DNA of 64,000 bases from Pseudomonas linyingensis. Its GTDB lineage: Bacteria > Pseudomonadota > Gammaproteobacteria > Pseudomonadales > Pseudomonadaceae. The stretch's first letter is position 1. Each line of letters begins with the position of its first letter. Shown one piece after another: positions 1-9,304 of this stretch. The stretch lies in NCBI RefSeq assembly GCF_900109175.1, contig NZ_FNZE01000020.1, positions 23,936 to 87,935 on the forward strand, in the 5' to 3' direction. The notes under the pieces are model-generated. The model did not search any database. It saw only the letters and a list, made by a program, of their open reading frames with translations, and was not told the origin of the DNA. The translations under genes were made by a program, and so were the position numbers.

Positions 1-1440
1 GGCGAAGATTTCCGAGGCCGAGGCCGACAGGCGGTTGACCAGCACGGCCATCGGGCCGTTGTAGTGGGTGCCATTGTCCTCGTCGGTCAGCACGTCGACG
101 CGGCCGTCGCTGTTGCGCACCAGCACGGTCGGCCCCTTGTCGATGAACAGGCCGGTCAGTTCGTTGGCCTCCTGCAGGGAGCCGCCGCCGTTGTTGCGCA
201 GGTCGATGACCACGCCGTCGACCTTCTCCTGCTTGAGCTCGCCGAGCAGCTTGCGCACGTCGCGGGTGGTGCTCTTGTAGTCCGGGTCGCCGCTGCGATA
301 GGCCTTGAAGTCCAGGTAGAAGGCGGGGATTTCGATCACGCCGAGCTTGTAGTCGCGGCCTTCGTGCTCGAGCTTGAGCACCGACTTCTTGGCGGCCTGT
401 TCCTCCAGCTTGACGGCCTCGCGAGTGATGGTCACCACCTTGCTGCTCTGGTCGTTCGGTGCGTTGCTCGCCGGGATCACCTCCAGGCGTACTTGCGAAC
501 CCTTCGGCCCGCGGATCAGCTTGACCACCTCGTCCAGGCGCCAGCCGATCACGTCGACCATTTCCTTGTCATCCTGAGCGACGCCGACGATGCGGTCGGC
601 CGGCTGCAGCTGCTTGCTCTTCTCCGCCGGTCCGGCGGGGACCAGGCGCACGACCTTGACGTGTTCGTTGTCGCTCTGCAGCACCGCGCCGATGCCTTCC
701 AGCGACAGGCTCATGTTGATGTCGAAGTTTTCCGCGTTTTCCGGCGACAGGTAGTTGGTGTGCGGGTCGTAGGTCTGCGCGAAGGCGTTGATGTAGGCCT
801 GGAAAATGTCCTCGCTGCGGGTCTGCGCCAGACGCTTGAGCTGGTTCTTGTAGCGCTTGGTCAGCAGCTCCTCGATCGCCTTGGGTTCCTTGCCGGCGAT
901 CTTCAGGCGCAGCACCTCGTCCTTGACCCGCTTGCGCCACAGCTCGTCGAGTGCCTTGCTGTCCGCGGCCCACGGCGCCTTCTCGCGGTCGATCTCGAGG
1001 CTTTCGTCGGCGCTGAAGTCGAACTGCTCTACGCCCTTGTCGAGCAGGGCGAGGGCGAACTGCAGGCGTTCCTGCATGCGTTCGAGCTGGCGCTTGTAGA
1101 TGACGAAGCCGGGCTGCAGCTCGCCGCTCTTCAGGTAGTCGTCGAAGCGATGGCGCCAGGCCTCGAAGTCGGCAATGTCGCCGGCGGTGAAGTAGCTGCG
1201 CGCCGGGTCGAGACTCTTCAGGTAGTCGTCGAACATCTGCGACGAGCGGGCGTCGTCCAGTGGCGGCTTGTTGTAATGATGACGCTTGAGCAGCTCGACC
1301 ACGTTGAGACTGGCGATGGTCTGATCGCGGTCGGGCTGCAGGCCGTCCCAGGGGTTGCTGAGCGTGGCCAGAGCCGACAGCGGCAGGGCGCTGGTGGCCA
1401 GGGCGATGGCTAGGGCAGTGCAGGACAGAGTGCGTTTCAT
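1..1440 (-). CDS. prc: Carboxy-terminal (tail-specific) protease Prc, C-terminus beyond the window
   Basis: This is the N-terminal 480 residues of a periplasmic S41-family serine protease that degrades proteins with non-polar C-termini and acts in envelope quality control. It begins with a signal peptide (MKRTLSCTALAIALA...LSALA). A PDZ region follows near residues 230-320, containing the segment LSLEGIGAVLQ. The last visible residues, VNRLSASASEIFA, include the catalytic-serine region (SAS-E). The catalytic lysine lies outside the window. The frame is open to base 1, so the gene is cut by the window edge rather than broken. It is divergent from the oxidoreductase gene at 1625. In P. aeruginosa the prc homolog also lies near the apeB-min region (from memory). 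Confidence 0.93.
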   Translation of the reverse strand, partial: MKRTLSCTALAIALATSALPLSALATLSNPWDGLQPDRDQTIASLNVVELLKRHHYNKPPLDDARSSQMFDDYLKSLDPARSYFTAGDIADFEAWRHRFDDYLKSGELQPGFVIYKRQLERMQERLQFALALLDKGVEQFDFSADESLEIDREKAPWAADSKALDELWRKRVKDEVLRLKIAGKEPKAIEELLTKRYKNQLKRLAQTRSEDIFQAYINAFAQTYDPHTNYLSPENAENFDINMSLSLEGIGAVLQSDNEHVKVVRLVPAGPAEKSKQLQPADRIVGVAQDDKEMVDVIGWRLDEVVKLIRGPKGSQVRLEVIPASNAPNDQSSKVVTITREAVKLEEQAAKKSVLKLEHEGRDYKLGVIEIPAFYLDFKAYRSGDPDYKSTTRDVRKLLGELKQEKVDGVVIDLRNNGGGSLQEANELTGLFIDKGPTVLVRNSDGRVDVLTDEDNGTHYNGPMAVLVNRLSASASEIFA

Positions 1441-1484
1441 GAGTTATATGCGTCGCAGAGTGTTACGCCGTTAGGCAGCGTAAG

Positions 1485-1507
1485 TGGCACCTAGTTCCAT
1501 GGTGCCA
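1485..1507. promoter_or_regulatory. Inverted repeat in the prc/oxidoreductase divergent intergenic region
   Basis: TGGCACC and GGTGCCA form perfect 7-bp arms around a 9-nt spacer, about 45 bp upstream of the prc start and 118 bp upstream of the 1625 start. It could be an operator for either gene. No regulator is indicated, and chance occurrence is possible. Confidence 0.25.
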
Positions 1508-1624
1508 TCATGAACGTGCGCCCGAAGGAGAGGAGGAGGCTGACGCGGGGGCAGTTTCCGGGTCACAATCCGGGCAGATTCCGGCGGCCAAAGGGCGGCG
1601 GGCTTTCAACAATATGGAGGTAGC

Positions 1625-2587
1625 GTGAACGCATTGCAAGGTATCGACGGACAGCTGGAATGGAGCATGCAGCCGCGCCCGGTGTGCGATGTGGGGCAGA
1701 TTCGCATTCGCGTGGCCGCAGCCGGTCTCAATCGCGCCGATCTGCTGCAGCGCAACGGCCTGTATCCGCCGCCGCCGGGGGTGACCGAGGTGCTCGGCCT
1801 GGAGTGCGCCGGGGTGGTCAGCGAAGTGGGTGCCGGCAGCCGCTGGCGCGTCGGTGACCGCGTGTGTGCGCTGCTGGCCGGTGGCGGCATGGCCGAGGAG
1901 GTGGTGGTGGATGCGCGCCATGCCCTGCCGGTGCCCGAAGGCCTGAGCCTGCAGGAGGCGGCGGCGCTGCCGGAGGCCTACGCCACCGCCTGGCTCAACC
2001 TGTTCCAGCTGGCGCACCTGCAGCCGGGCGAGAAGGTGCTGCTGCACGCCGGCGCCAGCGGCGTCGGCTCCGCCGCCATCCAGCTGTGCAAGGCCTTCGG
2101 CAGTCCGTGCTGGGTGAGCGTCGGCTCCCACGAGCGGGTCGCCTATTGCGAGGCGCTGGGTGCCCAGGGCGGCGTGGTGCGCAGCGAGGATCTCGACGGG
2201 CTGCGCGATTACGCCCCCTTCGACGTGATCCTCGATCCGGTCGGGGCCAGTTACGCCGAGCTCAACCTCAAGCTGCTGGGGCAGGGCGGGCGCTGGGTGA
2301 TCATCGGCCTGATGGGCGGGCGCAAGGCGCAGCTGGATCTCGCCCAGCTGCTCGGCAAGCGCATCCAGATGATCGGTTCGACCCTGCGCAGTCGCGATGC
2401 CGATGCCAAGGCCCAGCTGATCGCCGAGCTGGAGCAGCAGGTCTGGCCGCTGTTCGCCGAAGGCCGCCTGAAGCCGCAGCTGGAGCGCAGCTACCCGATA
2501 GGCGCGGCCGAGGAGGCCTTCGCCGCGCTGGCCAGCAACGAGGTGCAGGGCAAGCTGGTGCTGGTGGTGGACGACAGCTTGAGCTGA
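1625..2587 (+). CDS. Zinc-type alcohol dehydrogenase-like NAD(P)H:quinone oxidoreductase (PIG3/QOR family)
   Basis: This 320-residue cytoplasmic MDR-superfamily reductase probably reduces quinones or other activated carbonyls with NADPH. The N-terminal GroES-like domain carries AAGLNRADLLQR and the LGLECAGVVSEVG turn. The Rossmann domain has LLHAGASGVGSAAIQLCKA near residue 140. Structural zinc cysteines of true alcohol dehydrogenases are absent, as expected for the quinone reductase branch. The start is GTG at 1625, chosen because GGAGG lies at 1616-1620. It converges on the HAD gene across a strong terminator at 2607. The physiological substrate is unknown. Confidence 0.85.
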   Translation: MNALQGIDGQLEWSMQPRPVCDVGQIRIRVAAAGLNRADLLQRNGLYPPPPGVTEVLGLECAGVVSEVGAGSRWRVGDRVCALLAGGGMAEEVVVDARHALPVPEGLSLQEAAALPEAYATAWLNLFQLAHLQPGEKVLLHAGASGVGSAAIQLCKAFGSPCWVSVGSHERVAYCEALGAQGGVVRSEDLDGLRDYAPFDVILDPVGASYAELNLKLLGQGGRWVIIGLMGGRKAQLDLAQLLGKRIQMIGSTLRSRDADAKAQLIAELEQQVWPLFAEGRLKPQLERSYPIGAAEEAFAALASNEVQGKLVLVVDDSLS

Positions 2588-2606
2588 GTGAGAGTGGCAG
2601 CAGTGG

Positions 2607-2640
2607 AACGACAAGGGGCGCCGCGGCGCCCCTTGTCGTT
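2607..2640. terminator. Bidirectional hairpin between convergent genes
   Basis: A perfect inverted repeat with 16-bp arms (AACGACAAGGGGCGCC and its complement) and a 2-nt centre lies between the stops at 2587 and 2647. Its flanks provide T-rich tails in both directions (TTGTCGTT), so it can terminate both genes. Confidence 0.75.
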
Positions 2641-2646
2641 GGCGGC

Positions 2647-3300
2647 TCAGTGCCAGTCGAGGATCTCCCAGCCCTGCTGCGCGGCATGCGCGCGCAAGGC
2701 CGGATCCGGGTTGACCGCATGGGGATGCTCGACGTGGCAGAGCAGCGGCAGGTCGTTGCGCGAGTCGGAGTAGAAGTGCGCACCGACCAGCGTCTCGCCC
2801 TCGGCCTCCAGCCACTGCGCCAGGCGCTGGATCTTGCCTTCGCGGGCGGTGGGGATGCCGCTGATGTGGCCGCTGTAGTGGCCGTGCTGCAACTCCAGAT
2901 CGGTGCCCAGCACGTCCTCGATGCCCAGGCGCTCGGCGATGGCGCGGACCAGGAAGGATGGCGTGGCGGAGATGATCAGGATGCGCTCCCCGGCGGCGCG
3001 ATGGCGGGCGACGCAGCGCATGGCGTCGCTGTGGATCAGCGGCTCGATGACCTCCTCGACGAACGGCCCGGCGATGTAGTCGACCTCAGCCGGAGTCCGC
3101 CCGACCAGCGGCTGCAGGCTGAAGGCGAAGTAGTCCTCCAGGCTGATCTGCAGCTCGGCGTACTGCGCCACCAGTTCCTGCTCGCGGGGGACGAAGGAGT
3201 CGCGGTCGAGCCAGCCGAGGTCGGCCAGGTGCGCGGTCCACAGGCTGGGGCTGTTGCCGTCGATCAGGGTGTCGTCGAGGTCGAAGATCGCCAGAGTCAA
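2647..3300 (-). CDS. HAD-superfamily phosphatase, subfamily IB (SerB-like)
   Basis: This is a 217-residue soluble hydrolase. Motif I is IFDLDDTLIDG, with nucleophile Asp7 and acid/base Asp9. Motif II is in ILIISATPS, and a late motif YSDSRNDLPLL carries the metal-binding Asp pair. Architecture and length fit the phosphoserine phosphatase-like IB family, which includes PSPases and histidinol-phosphate phosphatases, but the sequence does not fix the substrate. It ends 16 bp upstream of the apeB stop-to-start region and shares its strand, so the two may be cotranscribed with apeB first. Confidence 0.85.
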   Translation of the reverse strand: MTLAIFDLDDTLIDGNSPSLWTAHLADLGWLDRDSFVPREQELVAQYAELQISLEDYFAFSLQPLVGRTPAEVDYIAGPFVEEVIEPLIHSDAMRCVARHRAAGERILIISATPSFLVRAIAERLGIEDVLGTDLELQHGHYSGHISGIPTAREGKIQRLAQWLEAEGETLVGAHFYSDSRNDLPLLCHVEHPHAVNPDPALRAHAAQQGWEILDWH

Positions 3301-3316
3301 TTCGCGTGCTCCCTCA

Positions 3317-4606
3317 TCAGGCCAGTTCGGGGCTCTGATAGAAGGCGCTCAGCACCTTCACCAGATGGACCAGGTCGTAGCTGCCGGCCAGCTCGCGGAT
3401 CGAGTGCATGGCGAAGGTCGGCAGGCCGATGTCGATGGTGCGCACGCCGAGCCGGCTGGCGGTGATCGGGCCGATGGTCGAGCCACAGCCGAGGTCGCTG
3501 CGGGTGACGAAGCACTGCACCGGCACGCCGTGCTCCTCGCACAAATGGCGGAAGAAGCCGGCGGTTTCGCTGTTGCTGGCGTAGCGCTGGTTGTTGTTGA
3601 CCTTGATCACCGGGCCGCCGTTGAGGCTCGGACCGTGGTTGCCATCGTGCTTGTCGGCATAGTTGGGATGCACGCCGTGGGCGTTGTCGGCGGAGACCAG
3701 CAGGGAGCGTTGGATTGCGCGCACGTAGCTTTCCTCGTCGCCGAGCAGGCGGCGCAGCACCTGCTCCAGCAGCGGGCCGTCGGCGCCGCAGGCCGAGCAG
3801 GAGCCGATTTCCTCGTGGTCGGTGCACACCAGCACGCAGTTTTCCTCGTCGCCGGCGGCCAGCAGGGCCTTGAGGCCGGCATAGCAGGACAGCAGGTTGT
3901 CCAGTCGCGCACCAGTGATGAATTCCTGTTCCAGGCCGATGACTGCGGCGCTCTGGGTGTCGTAGAAACTCAGCTCGAAGTCGAGCACCGCGTCCACCTG
4001 GAGGCCGTGCTCGTGCTCCAGCTGCTTGGCGAGCAGGGCGCGGAAATCGCGCTGCTCGCCGGCTGCCAGTTGGGCGAGGATCGGCGGCAGTTCGGTCTGC
4101 TTGTTGATTTCCCAGCCCTGGTTGGCCTCACGGTTGAGGTGGATGGCCAGGTTGGGGATCACCGCGATGGGTGCCTTGAAGTCGATCAGGCGGCTGTGCA
4201 GCTTGCCGTCCTGTCTGAAGGTGACCCGTCCGGCCAGCGACAGGTCGCGGTCGAACCAGGGGGCGAGCAGGGCGCCGCCGTAGACTTCCACGCCCAGCTG
4301 CCAGAAGCCCTGGCGCGTCAGTTCCGGCTGCGGCTTGACGCGCAGGCAGGGACTGTCGGTGTGCGCACCGACGAGGCGCAGGCCACCCTCCAACGGGGTG
4401 CGGCGGCCGAGCTGGATGGCAATCAGCGAGGAGTCATTGCGGGTGACGTAGTAGCGTCCGCCGGCCTGCGCCTGCCACGGCTCGCGCTCGTCGAGGCGCT
4501 GGTAGCCGGCGATCTCGAGGAGACGGGCCAGGCTGGCGGTGGCATGGAAGGGCGAGGGTGAGGCCTTGAGGAAATCGATCAGGCCCTGGTTGAGTTCTTC
4601 GCGCAT
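3317..4606 (-). CDS. apeB: M18-family aminopeptidase (aspartyl aminopeptidase type)
   Basis: This 429-residue cytosolic metallopeptidase removes N-terminal residues from peptides. The dinuclear-metal motifs of M18 are visible in order: [13 protein letters not shown] with a histidine ligand, [22 protein letters not shown] with the catalytic/metal glutamates, [12 protein letters not shown], and a C-terminal [11 protein letters not shown] segment. Length and motifs match the family fully. It sits between the HAD phosphatase and rluA, an arrangement I recall from P. aeruginosa. The start at 4606 gives [19 protein letters not shown], the usual family N-terminus. Confidence 0.93.
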   Translation of the reverse strand: MREELNQGLIDFLKASPSPFHATASLARLLEIAGYQRLDEREPWQAQAGGRYYVTRNDSSLIAIQLGRRTPLEGGLRLVGAHTDSPCLRVKPQPELTRQGFWQLGVEVYGGALLAPWFDRDLSLAGRVTFRQDGKLHSRLIDFKAPIAVIPNLAIHLNREANQGWEINKQTELPPILAQLAAGEQRDFRALLAKQLEHEHGLQVDAVLDFELSFYDTQSAAVIGLEQEFITGARLDNLLSCYAGLKALLAAGDEENCVLVCTDHEEIGSCSACGADGPLLEQVLRRLLGDEESYVRAIQRSLLVSADNAHGVHPNYADKHDGNHGPSLNGGPVIKVNNNQRYASNSETAGFFRHLCEEHGVPVQCFVTRSDLGCGSTIGPITASRLGVRTIDIGLPTFAMHSIRELAGSYDLVHLVKVLSAFYQSPELA

Positions 4607-4696
4607 GACAACTCCGGCGGCGGTGGTCCGCGGAGTTTACCGGAATATGGGCGGTTGCCGCGCAGGAGCAGATCGGTCTGCGCCTGCGCGGAGGGT

Positions 4697-5332
4697 TCAG
4701 AACGGCGCCGGGCTCTCGAAGCGCATGCGCTCGCCGCTCTGCGGGTGGGTCAGGCACAGCAGGCTGGCGTGCAGGCACAGACGCTCATGGGCGGCCAGCG
4801 CCTGCTCGTGGGCGTACAGGCGATCGCCGAGCAGCGGGTGGCCGATGGCCAGCATGTGCACGCGCAGCTGGTGCGAGCGGCCGGTGATCGGCGTCAGCTC
4901 GACCCGGCACCAGTCGCCGCAGCGCTCGACCACGCGCCAGAAGGTCAGCGCATGCTTGCCCAGCTCATGGTCGACGATGTGCCGCGGCTTGTTCGGCGGG
5001 TCGTAGCGCAGCGGCAGCTCGATGCGCCCGCTGTCGGTGGTCGGCTGGCCCCAGCACAGGGCGGTGTAGGCCTTTTCCGTCTCGCGATCATGGAACTGCC
5101 GCGACAGTTCGCGGTGGCTGTCGGCGTCGCGGGCCAGCACGATCAGCCCGGAGGTTTCCCAGTCCAGGCGGTGGACGATGCGCGCCTCCGGATAGCCATT
5201 GTCCTGCAGGCGGGTGACCAGGCAGTCGCGGTTGTCCTCGGCGCGACCGGGCACCGAGAGCAGCAGAGTCGGCTTGTTGATCACCAGCAGTGCGGCGTCC
5301 TGGTGAACGATTTCGATATTCGACAGCGGCAT
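4697..5332 (-). CDS. rluA: Dual-specificity RNA pseudouridine synthase RluA
   Basis: This 211-residue enzyme isomerises uridine to pseudouridine in 23S rRNA and certain tRNAs. The catalytic motif HRLDWETSGLIV carries the nucleophilic aspartate. The LLVINKPTLLLSVPGR N-terminal segment and the GRSHQLRVHM C-terminal motif are typical of RluA. There is no S4 domain, as expected for this subfamily. I placed the start at the ATG at 5332 (MPLSNIEIV) rather than 5344, because GGGA lies about 7 nt upstream of the former and nothing resembling a ribosome site precedes the latter. It follows minE on the same strand. Confidence 0.9.
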   Translation of the reverse strand: MPLSNIEIVHQDAALLVINKPTLLLSVPGRAEDNRDCLVTRLQDNGYPEARIVHRLDWETSGLIVLARDADSHRELSRQFHDRETEKAYTALCWGQPTTDSGRIELPLRYDPPNKPRHIVDHELGKHALTFWRVVERCGDWCRVELTPITGRSHQLRVHMLAIGHPLLGDRLYAHEQALAAHERLCLHASLLCLTHPQSGERMRFESPAPF

Positions 5333-5393
5333 GGAAAATCCCATAAATGAAAACGGCGACCCGCAGGCCGCCGTAGTACACGCCTCTATCCGA

Positions 5394-5648
5394 TCAGCGA
5401 TCGGGCAGGGTGATGTTGAGCTCGAGGATCGAGCAGGTGCCCTGGTTTTCCAGAGCCACCTGGACCTGGTCCTGGTCGATGGGCACGTACTTGCGGATCA
5501 CCGCGATCAGTTCTTCCTGCAGCGCCGGCAGGTAGTCCGGCTGGCCGCGGCTGCCGCGCTCGTGGGCGACGATGATCTGCAGGCGCTCCTTGGCGATGGA
5601 GGCGGTATTGGTCTTCTTGCGGGCGAGGAGGAAGTCGAAGATGCTCAT
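5394..5648 (-). CDS. minE: Cell division topological specificity factor MinE
   Basis: This 84-residue protein stimulates MinD ATPase and drives pole-to-pole oscillation of MinCD, so the Z ring forms at mid-cell. The N-terminal [20 protein letters not shown] is the membrane-binding and anti-MinCD region. The C-terminal topological specificity domain includes [10 protein letters not shown] and [16 protein letters not shown]. Its start overlaps the minD stop by 4 bp (ATGA), which indicates translational coupling in a minC-minD-minE operon. Confidence 0.97.
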   Translation of the reverse strand: MSIFDFLLARKKTNTASIAKERLQIIVAHERGSRGQPDYLPALQEELIAVIRKYVPIDQDQVQVALENQGTCSILELNITLPDR

Positions 5649-6460
5649 TCGCGCCCCCCGAACAGACGTTGCAACAGGCCCTTCTTCTGCACTTCAAGGA
5701 AGCGGTGCTTCACTTCCTTGCCGAGCAGGCGGTCGACGGCATCGCTGTAGGCCTGACCGGCGTCGCTCTGATCGTCGAGGATCACCGGCACGCCCTGGTT
5801 GGAGGCCTTGAGCACCGCCTGGGACTCGGGAATCACCCCGAGCAGGCCGATGGAGAGGATTTCCTCGACGTCGTCGACGCTGAGCATCTCGCCGCGGGCC
5901 ACGCGCTCGGGGTTGTAGCGGGTCAGCAGCAGGTGTTCCTTGATCGGCTCCTCGCCCTTTTCTGCGCGCTGCGACTTGCTGGCGAGCAGGCCGAGGATGC
6001 GGTCGGAGTCGCGGACCGAGGACACTTCCGGGTTGGTCACGACGATGGCGATGTCGGCGAAGTACATCGCCAGGTGTGCGCCCGTCTCGATGCCGGCCGG
6101 GGAGTCGCAGATGATGTACTCGAAGTCCTTCTTCAGTTCCTCGATGACCCGCGCCACGCCCTCCTTGTTGAGGGCCTCCTTGTCGCGAGTTTGGCTGGCG
6201 GCGAGCACGTAGAGGTTGTCGAGGCGCTTGTCCTTGATCAGGGCCTGGCTCAGGGTCGCTTCGTTGTGGATGACGTTGATGAAGTCATACACCACGCGAC
6301 GTTCGCAGCCCATGATCAGGTCGAGGTTACGCAGACCGACGTCGAAGTCGACGATCACGGTCTTGTGCCCGCGCAGGGCAAGGCCGGTGCCGATGGCGGC
6401 GCTGGAAGTCGTTTTGCCTACGCCACCCTTGCCGGAAGTTACAACGATAATTTGCGCCAA
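5645..6460 (-). CDS. minD: Septum site-determining ATPase MinD
   Basis: This 271-residue ParA/MinD-family ATPase binds the membrane as an ATP dimer and recruits MinC to block FtsZ assembly away from mid-cell. The deviant Walker A motif GKGGVGKTT is at residues 10-18. Switch residues are in [17 protein letters not shown], and the Walker B-like segment is [11 protein letters not shown]. The C-terminal amphipathic membrane-targeting helix is visible as [13 protein letters not shown]. It lies between minC (54 bp upstream) and minE (4-bp overlap). Confidence 0.98.
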   Translation of the reverse strand: MAQIIVVTSGKGGVGKTTSSAAIGTGLALRGHKTVIVDFDVGLRNLDLIMGCERRVVYDFINVIHNEATLSQALIKDKRLDNLYVLAASQTRDKEALNKEGVARVIEELKKDFEYIICDSPAGIETGAHLAMYFADIAIVVTNPEVSSVRDSDRILGLLASKSQRAEKGEEPIKEHLLLTRYNPERVARGEMLSVDDVEEILSIGLLGVIPESQAVLKASNQGVPVILDDQSDAGQAYSDAVDRLLGKEVKHRFLEVQKKGLLQRLFGGRE

Positions 6461-6514
6461 GGTGTTTACCCCAAATGAATGGTTTCAGATCCCTGAATTT
6501 GCCGGGAGTATCCG

Positions 6515-7264
6515 TTAAAGACGGGTGATGTTCAACACGTCTCCCGACAGGCTGACGTGCACTGGTTTGCCCCACTGCGGACTGCGGCGCAGGTCCTCGG
6601 CGACCTTGTAGCGGCCAGCGATGGAGAGTAGTTCAGCGGTCAGTTGCTGGCAGAAAATTCGCGCCTCGGCATTGCCGCTGGCACCGGCCAGAACGCGGCC
6701 ACGCAGCGGGCCGTACACATGGATATTGCCGTCGGCGAGAAGTTCCGCCCCCGGGCTGACCGTCGACAGCACCACCAGGTCGCCGCCGCGGGCGTAGATC
6801 TGCTGGCCGCCGCGCACCGGACGGGTAATGACCAGGGTCGGTTGCAGCGGCGGCTCTGCCGGTGCGGCCTCTTCGACCGGTTCCTCGGCCGGCTCTGGTG
6901 TCTGCGGCTCGGCTACCGGCCGTTCGCGGCCGCTGGCCGACGGCAGCAGCGGCAGACCCAGTTCGTCCGCGGCCTGGATGTCGCCGGGACGACTGGCGCG
7001 TGCGCCGAGGGCCAGCAGACCGTGGCGACGGCAGATATCCAGCAGGGCACCGAGATCCAGCTCGGCATCCGCGGCCGTCAGTTGCTCGAGACCGAGCAGT
7101 ACGGGCGTGTCGTTGAAGAAGCTGGGCGCCTTGGCGACCTTGTCGGCCAGTTGCCGGTCCAGGCGCGCCAGGTCGTTGCGGGCGAGCTCCAGCACGGTGA
7201 CGGCGAGCATGTTGCCCTTGAGCCGGAAGATGGGGTCTTGGTCGGTCAGATCTGCTTGATTCAT
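6515..7264 (-). CDS. minC: Septum site-determining protein MinC
   Basis: This 249-residue FtsZ assembly inhibitor is activated by MinD. The N-terminal domain ([17 protein letters not shown]) antagonises FtsZ. An acidic/proline linker near residues 110-140 ([17 protein letters not shown]) leads to the C-terminal beta-helix domain that dimerises and binds MinD ([25 protein letters not shown]). The start is the ATG at 7264 ([13 protein letters not shown]). A longer open frame extends upstream but is low-complexity and lies in the divergent promoter region. It is the first gene of the min operon. Confidence 0.96.
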   Translation of the reverse strand: MNQADLTDQDPIFRLKGNMLAVTVLELARNDLARLDRQLADKVAKAPSFFNDTPVLLGLEQLTAADAELDLGALLDICRRHGLLALGARASRPGDIQAADELGLPLLPSASGRERPVAEPQTPEPAEEPVEEAAPAEPPLQPTLVITRPVRGGQQIYARGGDLVVLSTVSPGAELLADGNIHVYGPLRGRVLAGASGNAEARIFCQQLTAELLSIAGRYKVAEDLRRSPQWGKPVHVSLSGDVLNITRL

Positions 7265-7358
7265 GGTGATTGCAGCCAGGGAGATGCCGGGACTTATAAC
7301 GACATCACCTCGTGCCCGCAAGTTGCAGCCGCGGCTGATTCGCTGCGGCGTGACGAGG

Positions 7359-7364
7359 TAGAAT
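7359..7364 (+). promoter_or_regulatory. Possible -10 box of the acyltransferase gene
   Basis: TAGAAT lies 31 bp upstream of the acyltransferase start in the minC-divergent region. No good -35 is visible at 16-18 bp, so the assignment is weak. Confidence 0.25.
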
Positions 7365-7395
7365 GATCCGCTCGTTCGCCTGACTGGATGTGCTG

Positions 7396-8319
7396 ATGGA
7401 CCGTCCCCGCTTTCGTGCCGCTTTTCTTCATCCGCGCTACTGGCTGCTGTGGCTGGGCCTGGGGGTGCTGTGGCTGGTGGTGCAACTGCCCTATGCGCTG
7501 TTGCTGAAGCTGGGGCGCGTCCTGGGAGCGTTGATGCTGCTGGTGGCGAAATCGCGTCGACGGATCGCCGCGCGCAATCTCGAGCTGTGCTTCCCCGAGC
7601 TGTCGGCGGCCGAGCGTGCCCGCCTGCTGCGCGAGAACTTCGCCTCCAACGGCATCGCCTTCTTCGAGATGGCAATGAGCTGGTGGTGGCCGTCGGCGCG
7701 ACTGGCGCGGCTGGCGCACGTCGAGGGCCTCGAGCACCTGCAGGCGGCGCAGCAGGAGGGACAGGGGGTAATCCTGATGTCCCTGCACTTCACCACTCTG
7801 GAGATCGGTGCATCGCTGCTCGGCCAGTTGCACACCATCGACGGCATGTACCGCGAGCACAAGAACCCGCTGTTCGACTATATCCAGCGCCACGGCCGCG
7901 AGCGGCACAATCTCGACGCCAGCGCCATCGAGCGCGACGACGTGCGCGGGATGCTCAAGGTGCTGCGCGCCGGGCGGGCGATCTGGTATGCGCCGGACCA
8001 GGATTACGGTCGCAAGCAGAGCATCTTCGTGCCGCTGTTCGGCGTGCCGGCCGCCACCGTCACCGCCACCAGCAAGTTTGCCCGCCTGGGCAAGGCGCGC
8101 GTGGTGCCCTTCACCCAGCAGCGCCTGGCCGACGGCTCCGGCTATCGGCTGACCATCCATCCGCCGCTGGCCGACTTCCCTGGTGACAGCGAGGAGTCCG
8201 ATTGCCTGCGCATCAACCAATGGATCGAGCAGGCGGTGCGCCAGTGCCCAGAGCAGTACCTGTGGGCCCACCGGCGTTTCAAGACGCGCCCTGAGGGGGC
8301 GCCGAAGCTCTACGCCTGA
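7396..8319 (+). CDS. lpxL: Lipid A biosynthesis lauroyl (late) acyltransferase, LpxL/HtrB family
   Basis: This 307-residue inner-membrane enzyme transfers a secondary acyl chain to Kdo2-lipid A or its precursor. It has an N-terminal membrane anchor ([23 protein letters not shown]) and the catalytic H-x4-E motif as HFTTLE near residue 133. [10 protein letters not shown] is the conserved later motif. The start is ATG at 7396 ([16 protein letters not shown]), rather than the GTG two codons earlier, because that N-terminus matches the family. It is divergent from minC. The P. aeruginosa gene in this position is called htrB2 (from memory). Confidence 0.93.
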   Translation: MDRPRFRAAFLHPRYWLLWLGLGVLWLVVQLPYALLLKLGRVLGALMLLVAKSRRRIAARNLELCFPELSAAERARLLRENFASNGIAFFEMAMSWWWPSARLARLAHVEGLEHLQAAQQEGQGVILMSLHFTTLEIGASLLGQLHTIDGMYREHKNPLFDYIQRHGRERHNLDASAIERDDVRGMLKVLRAGRAIWYAPDQDYGRKQSIFVPLFGVPAATVTATSKFARLGKARVVPFTQQRLADGSGYRLTIHPPLADFPGDSEESDCLRINQWIEQAVRQCPEQYLWAHRRFKTRPEGAPKLYA

Positions 8320-8341
8320 GAGGACATGGTCAGCACGGCGC

Positions 8342-9202
8342 TCACGCGAAGCGCCCGTTGCGAAAATCGGCCAGCGCCTGCTCGATCTCCGTGCGGCTGT
8401 TCATCACGAACGGCCCGTGCTGGACGATCGGCTCATGCAGCGGGCGGCCGGCGATCAGCAGTGCCCGGCCGCCGCCAGGGCTGGTCAGGTGCAGGCTGTC
8501 GCCATCGCCGAGGCGCGCCAGCTGGCCGCTGGCAATGTTCTGGTCGCGCTGGCCGCGCACCATCAGCTCACCCTCGAACACGTAAAGCAGCACGGTGTGG
8601 CCGCGCGGCAGTTCGGGCATCACACAGGCGCCGGCAGGCAGGCGCAGATCGAACAGTTGTGGCTCGGTATGTGGGCGTTGCACGGCGCCGGCCTGTTCCT
8701 GCTCGCCTTCCTTGAAGCGCCCGGCGATCACCGCCACCTCGACACCCCGTACGGTGGTCAGGTGCGGAATCTCCTCCGCGGCGAAGTCGCGGTAGCCGGC
8801 CGGGCCCATCTTGTCCGCCGCCGGCAGGTTGAGCCAGAGCTGGAAGCCGAACAGGCGACCCTGCTCCTGCTCGGGCATCTCGCTGTGGACGATGCCGCGC
8901 GCCGCGGTCATCCACTGCACGCCGCCGGGCTTGAGCAGGCCGCGGTGGCCCAGATGGTCCTCGTGGCGCATGCGCCCCTCGAGCATGTAGGTCACCGTCT
9001 CGAAGCCACGGTGCGGATGCGACGGGAAGCCGCCGATGTAGTCGCGGGCATCGAAGGAGTCGAAGGCGTCCAGCATCAGGAACGGATCGAAGCGCTCCAG
9101 GCCGGGGCCGCCGATGATGCGGGTCAGGCGCACGCCGTCGCCATCCGAGGTGGCGCGGCCATTGTGCAGGTCGAGGACGTCGCGATAGTGGGGGTAGCTC
9201 AT
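8342..9202 (-). CDS. Pirin family protein
   Basis: This 286-residue bicupin is of the pirin type. Such proteins bind iron, and some act as quercetinases. The N-terminal cupin has the metal ligands in FPSHPHRGFETVTYMLEG and VHSEMPEQ (two His, then His and Glu). A second cupin-like domain follows after about residue 150. I chose the ATG at 9202 (MSYPHYRDVLDLHNG) because AGGAG lies 7 nt upstream. The longer frame to 9226 has no ribosome site. It converges on the acyltransferase gene with a 22-bp gap. Its role is not evident from the context. Confidence 0.88.
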   Translation of the reverse strand: MSYPHYRDVLDLHNGRATSDGDGVRLTRIIGGPGLERFDPFLMLDAFDSFDARDYIGGFPSHPHRGFETVTYMLEGRMRHEDHLGHRGLLKPGGVQWMTAARGIVHSEMPEQEQGRLFGFQLWLNLPAADKMGPAGYRDFAAEEIPHLTTVRGVEVAVIAGRFKEGEQEQAGAVQRPHTEPQLFDLRLPAGACVMPELPRGHTVLLYVFEGELMVRGQRDQNIASGQLARLGDGDSLHLTSPGGGRALLIAGRPLHEPIVQHGPFVMNSRTEIEQALADFRNGRFA

Positions 9203-9304
9203 GGCGCAGCTCCTTGGTGACTTCACGCCATGCTAGTTCAGTTGTCCGGATGGATGGTTGCGCATTCCTTGTGCAAACCATCAAGCAAGTCGATAGGTCG
9301 TCGA

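Noticed and set aside
64..1413. 449-codon plus-strand open frame
   Set aside because: It is antisense to prc, which has full family motifs. The protein is hydrophobic low-complexity typical of a high-GC shadow frame.
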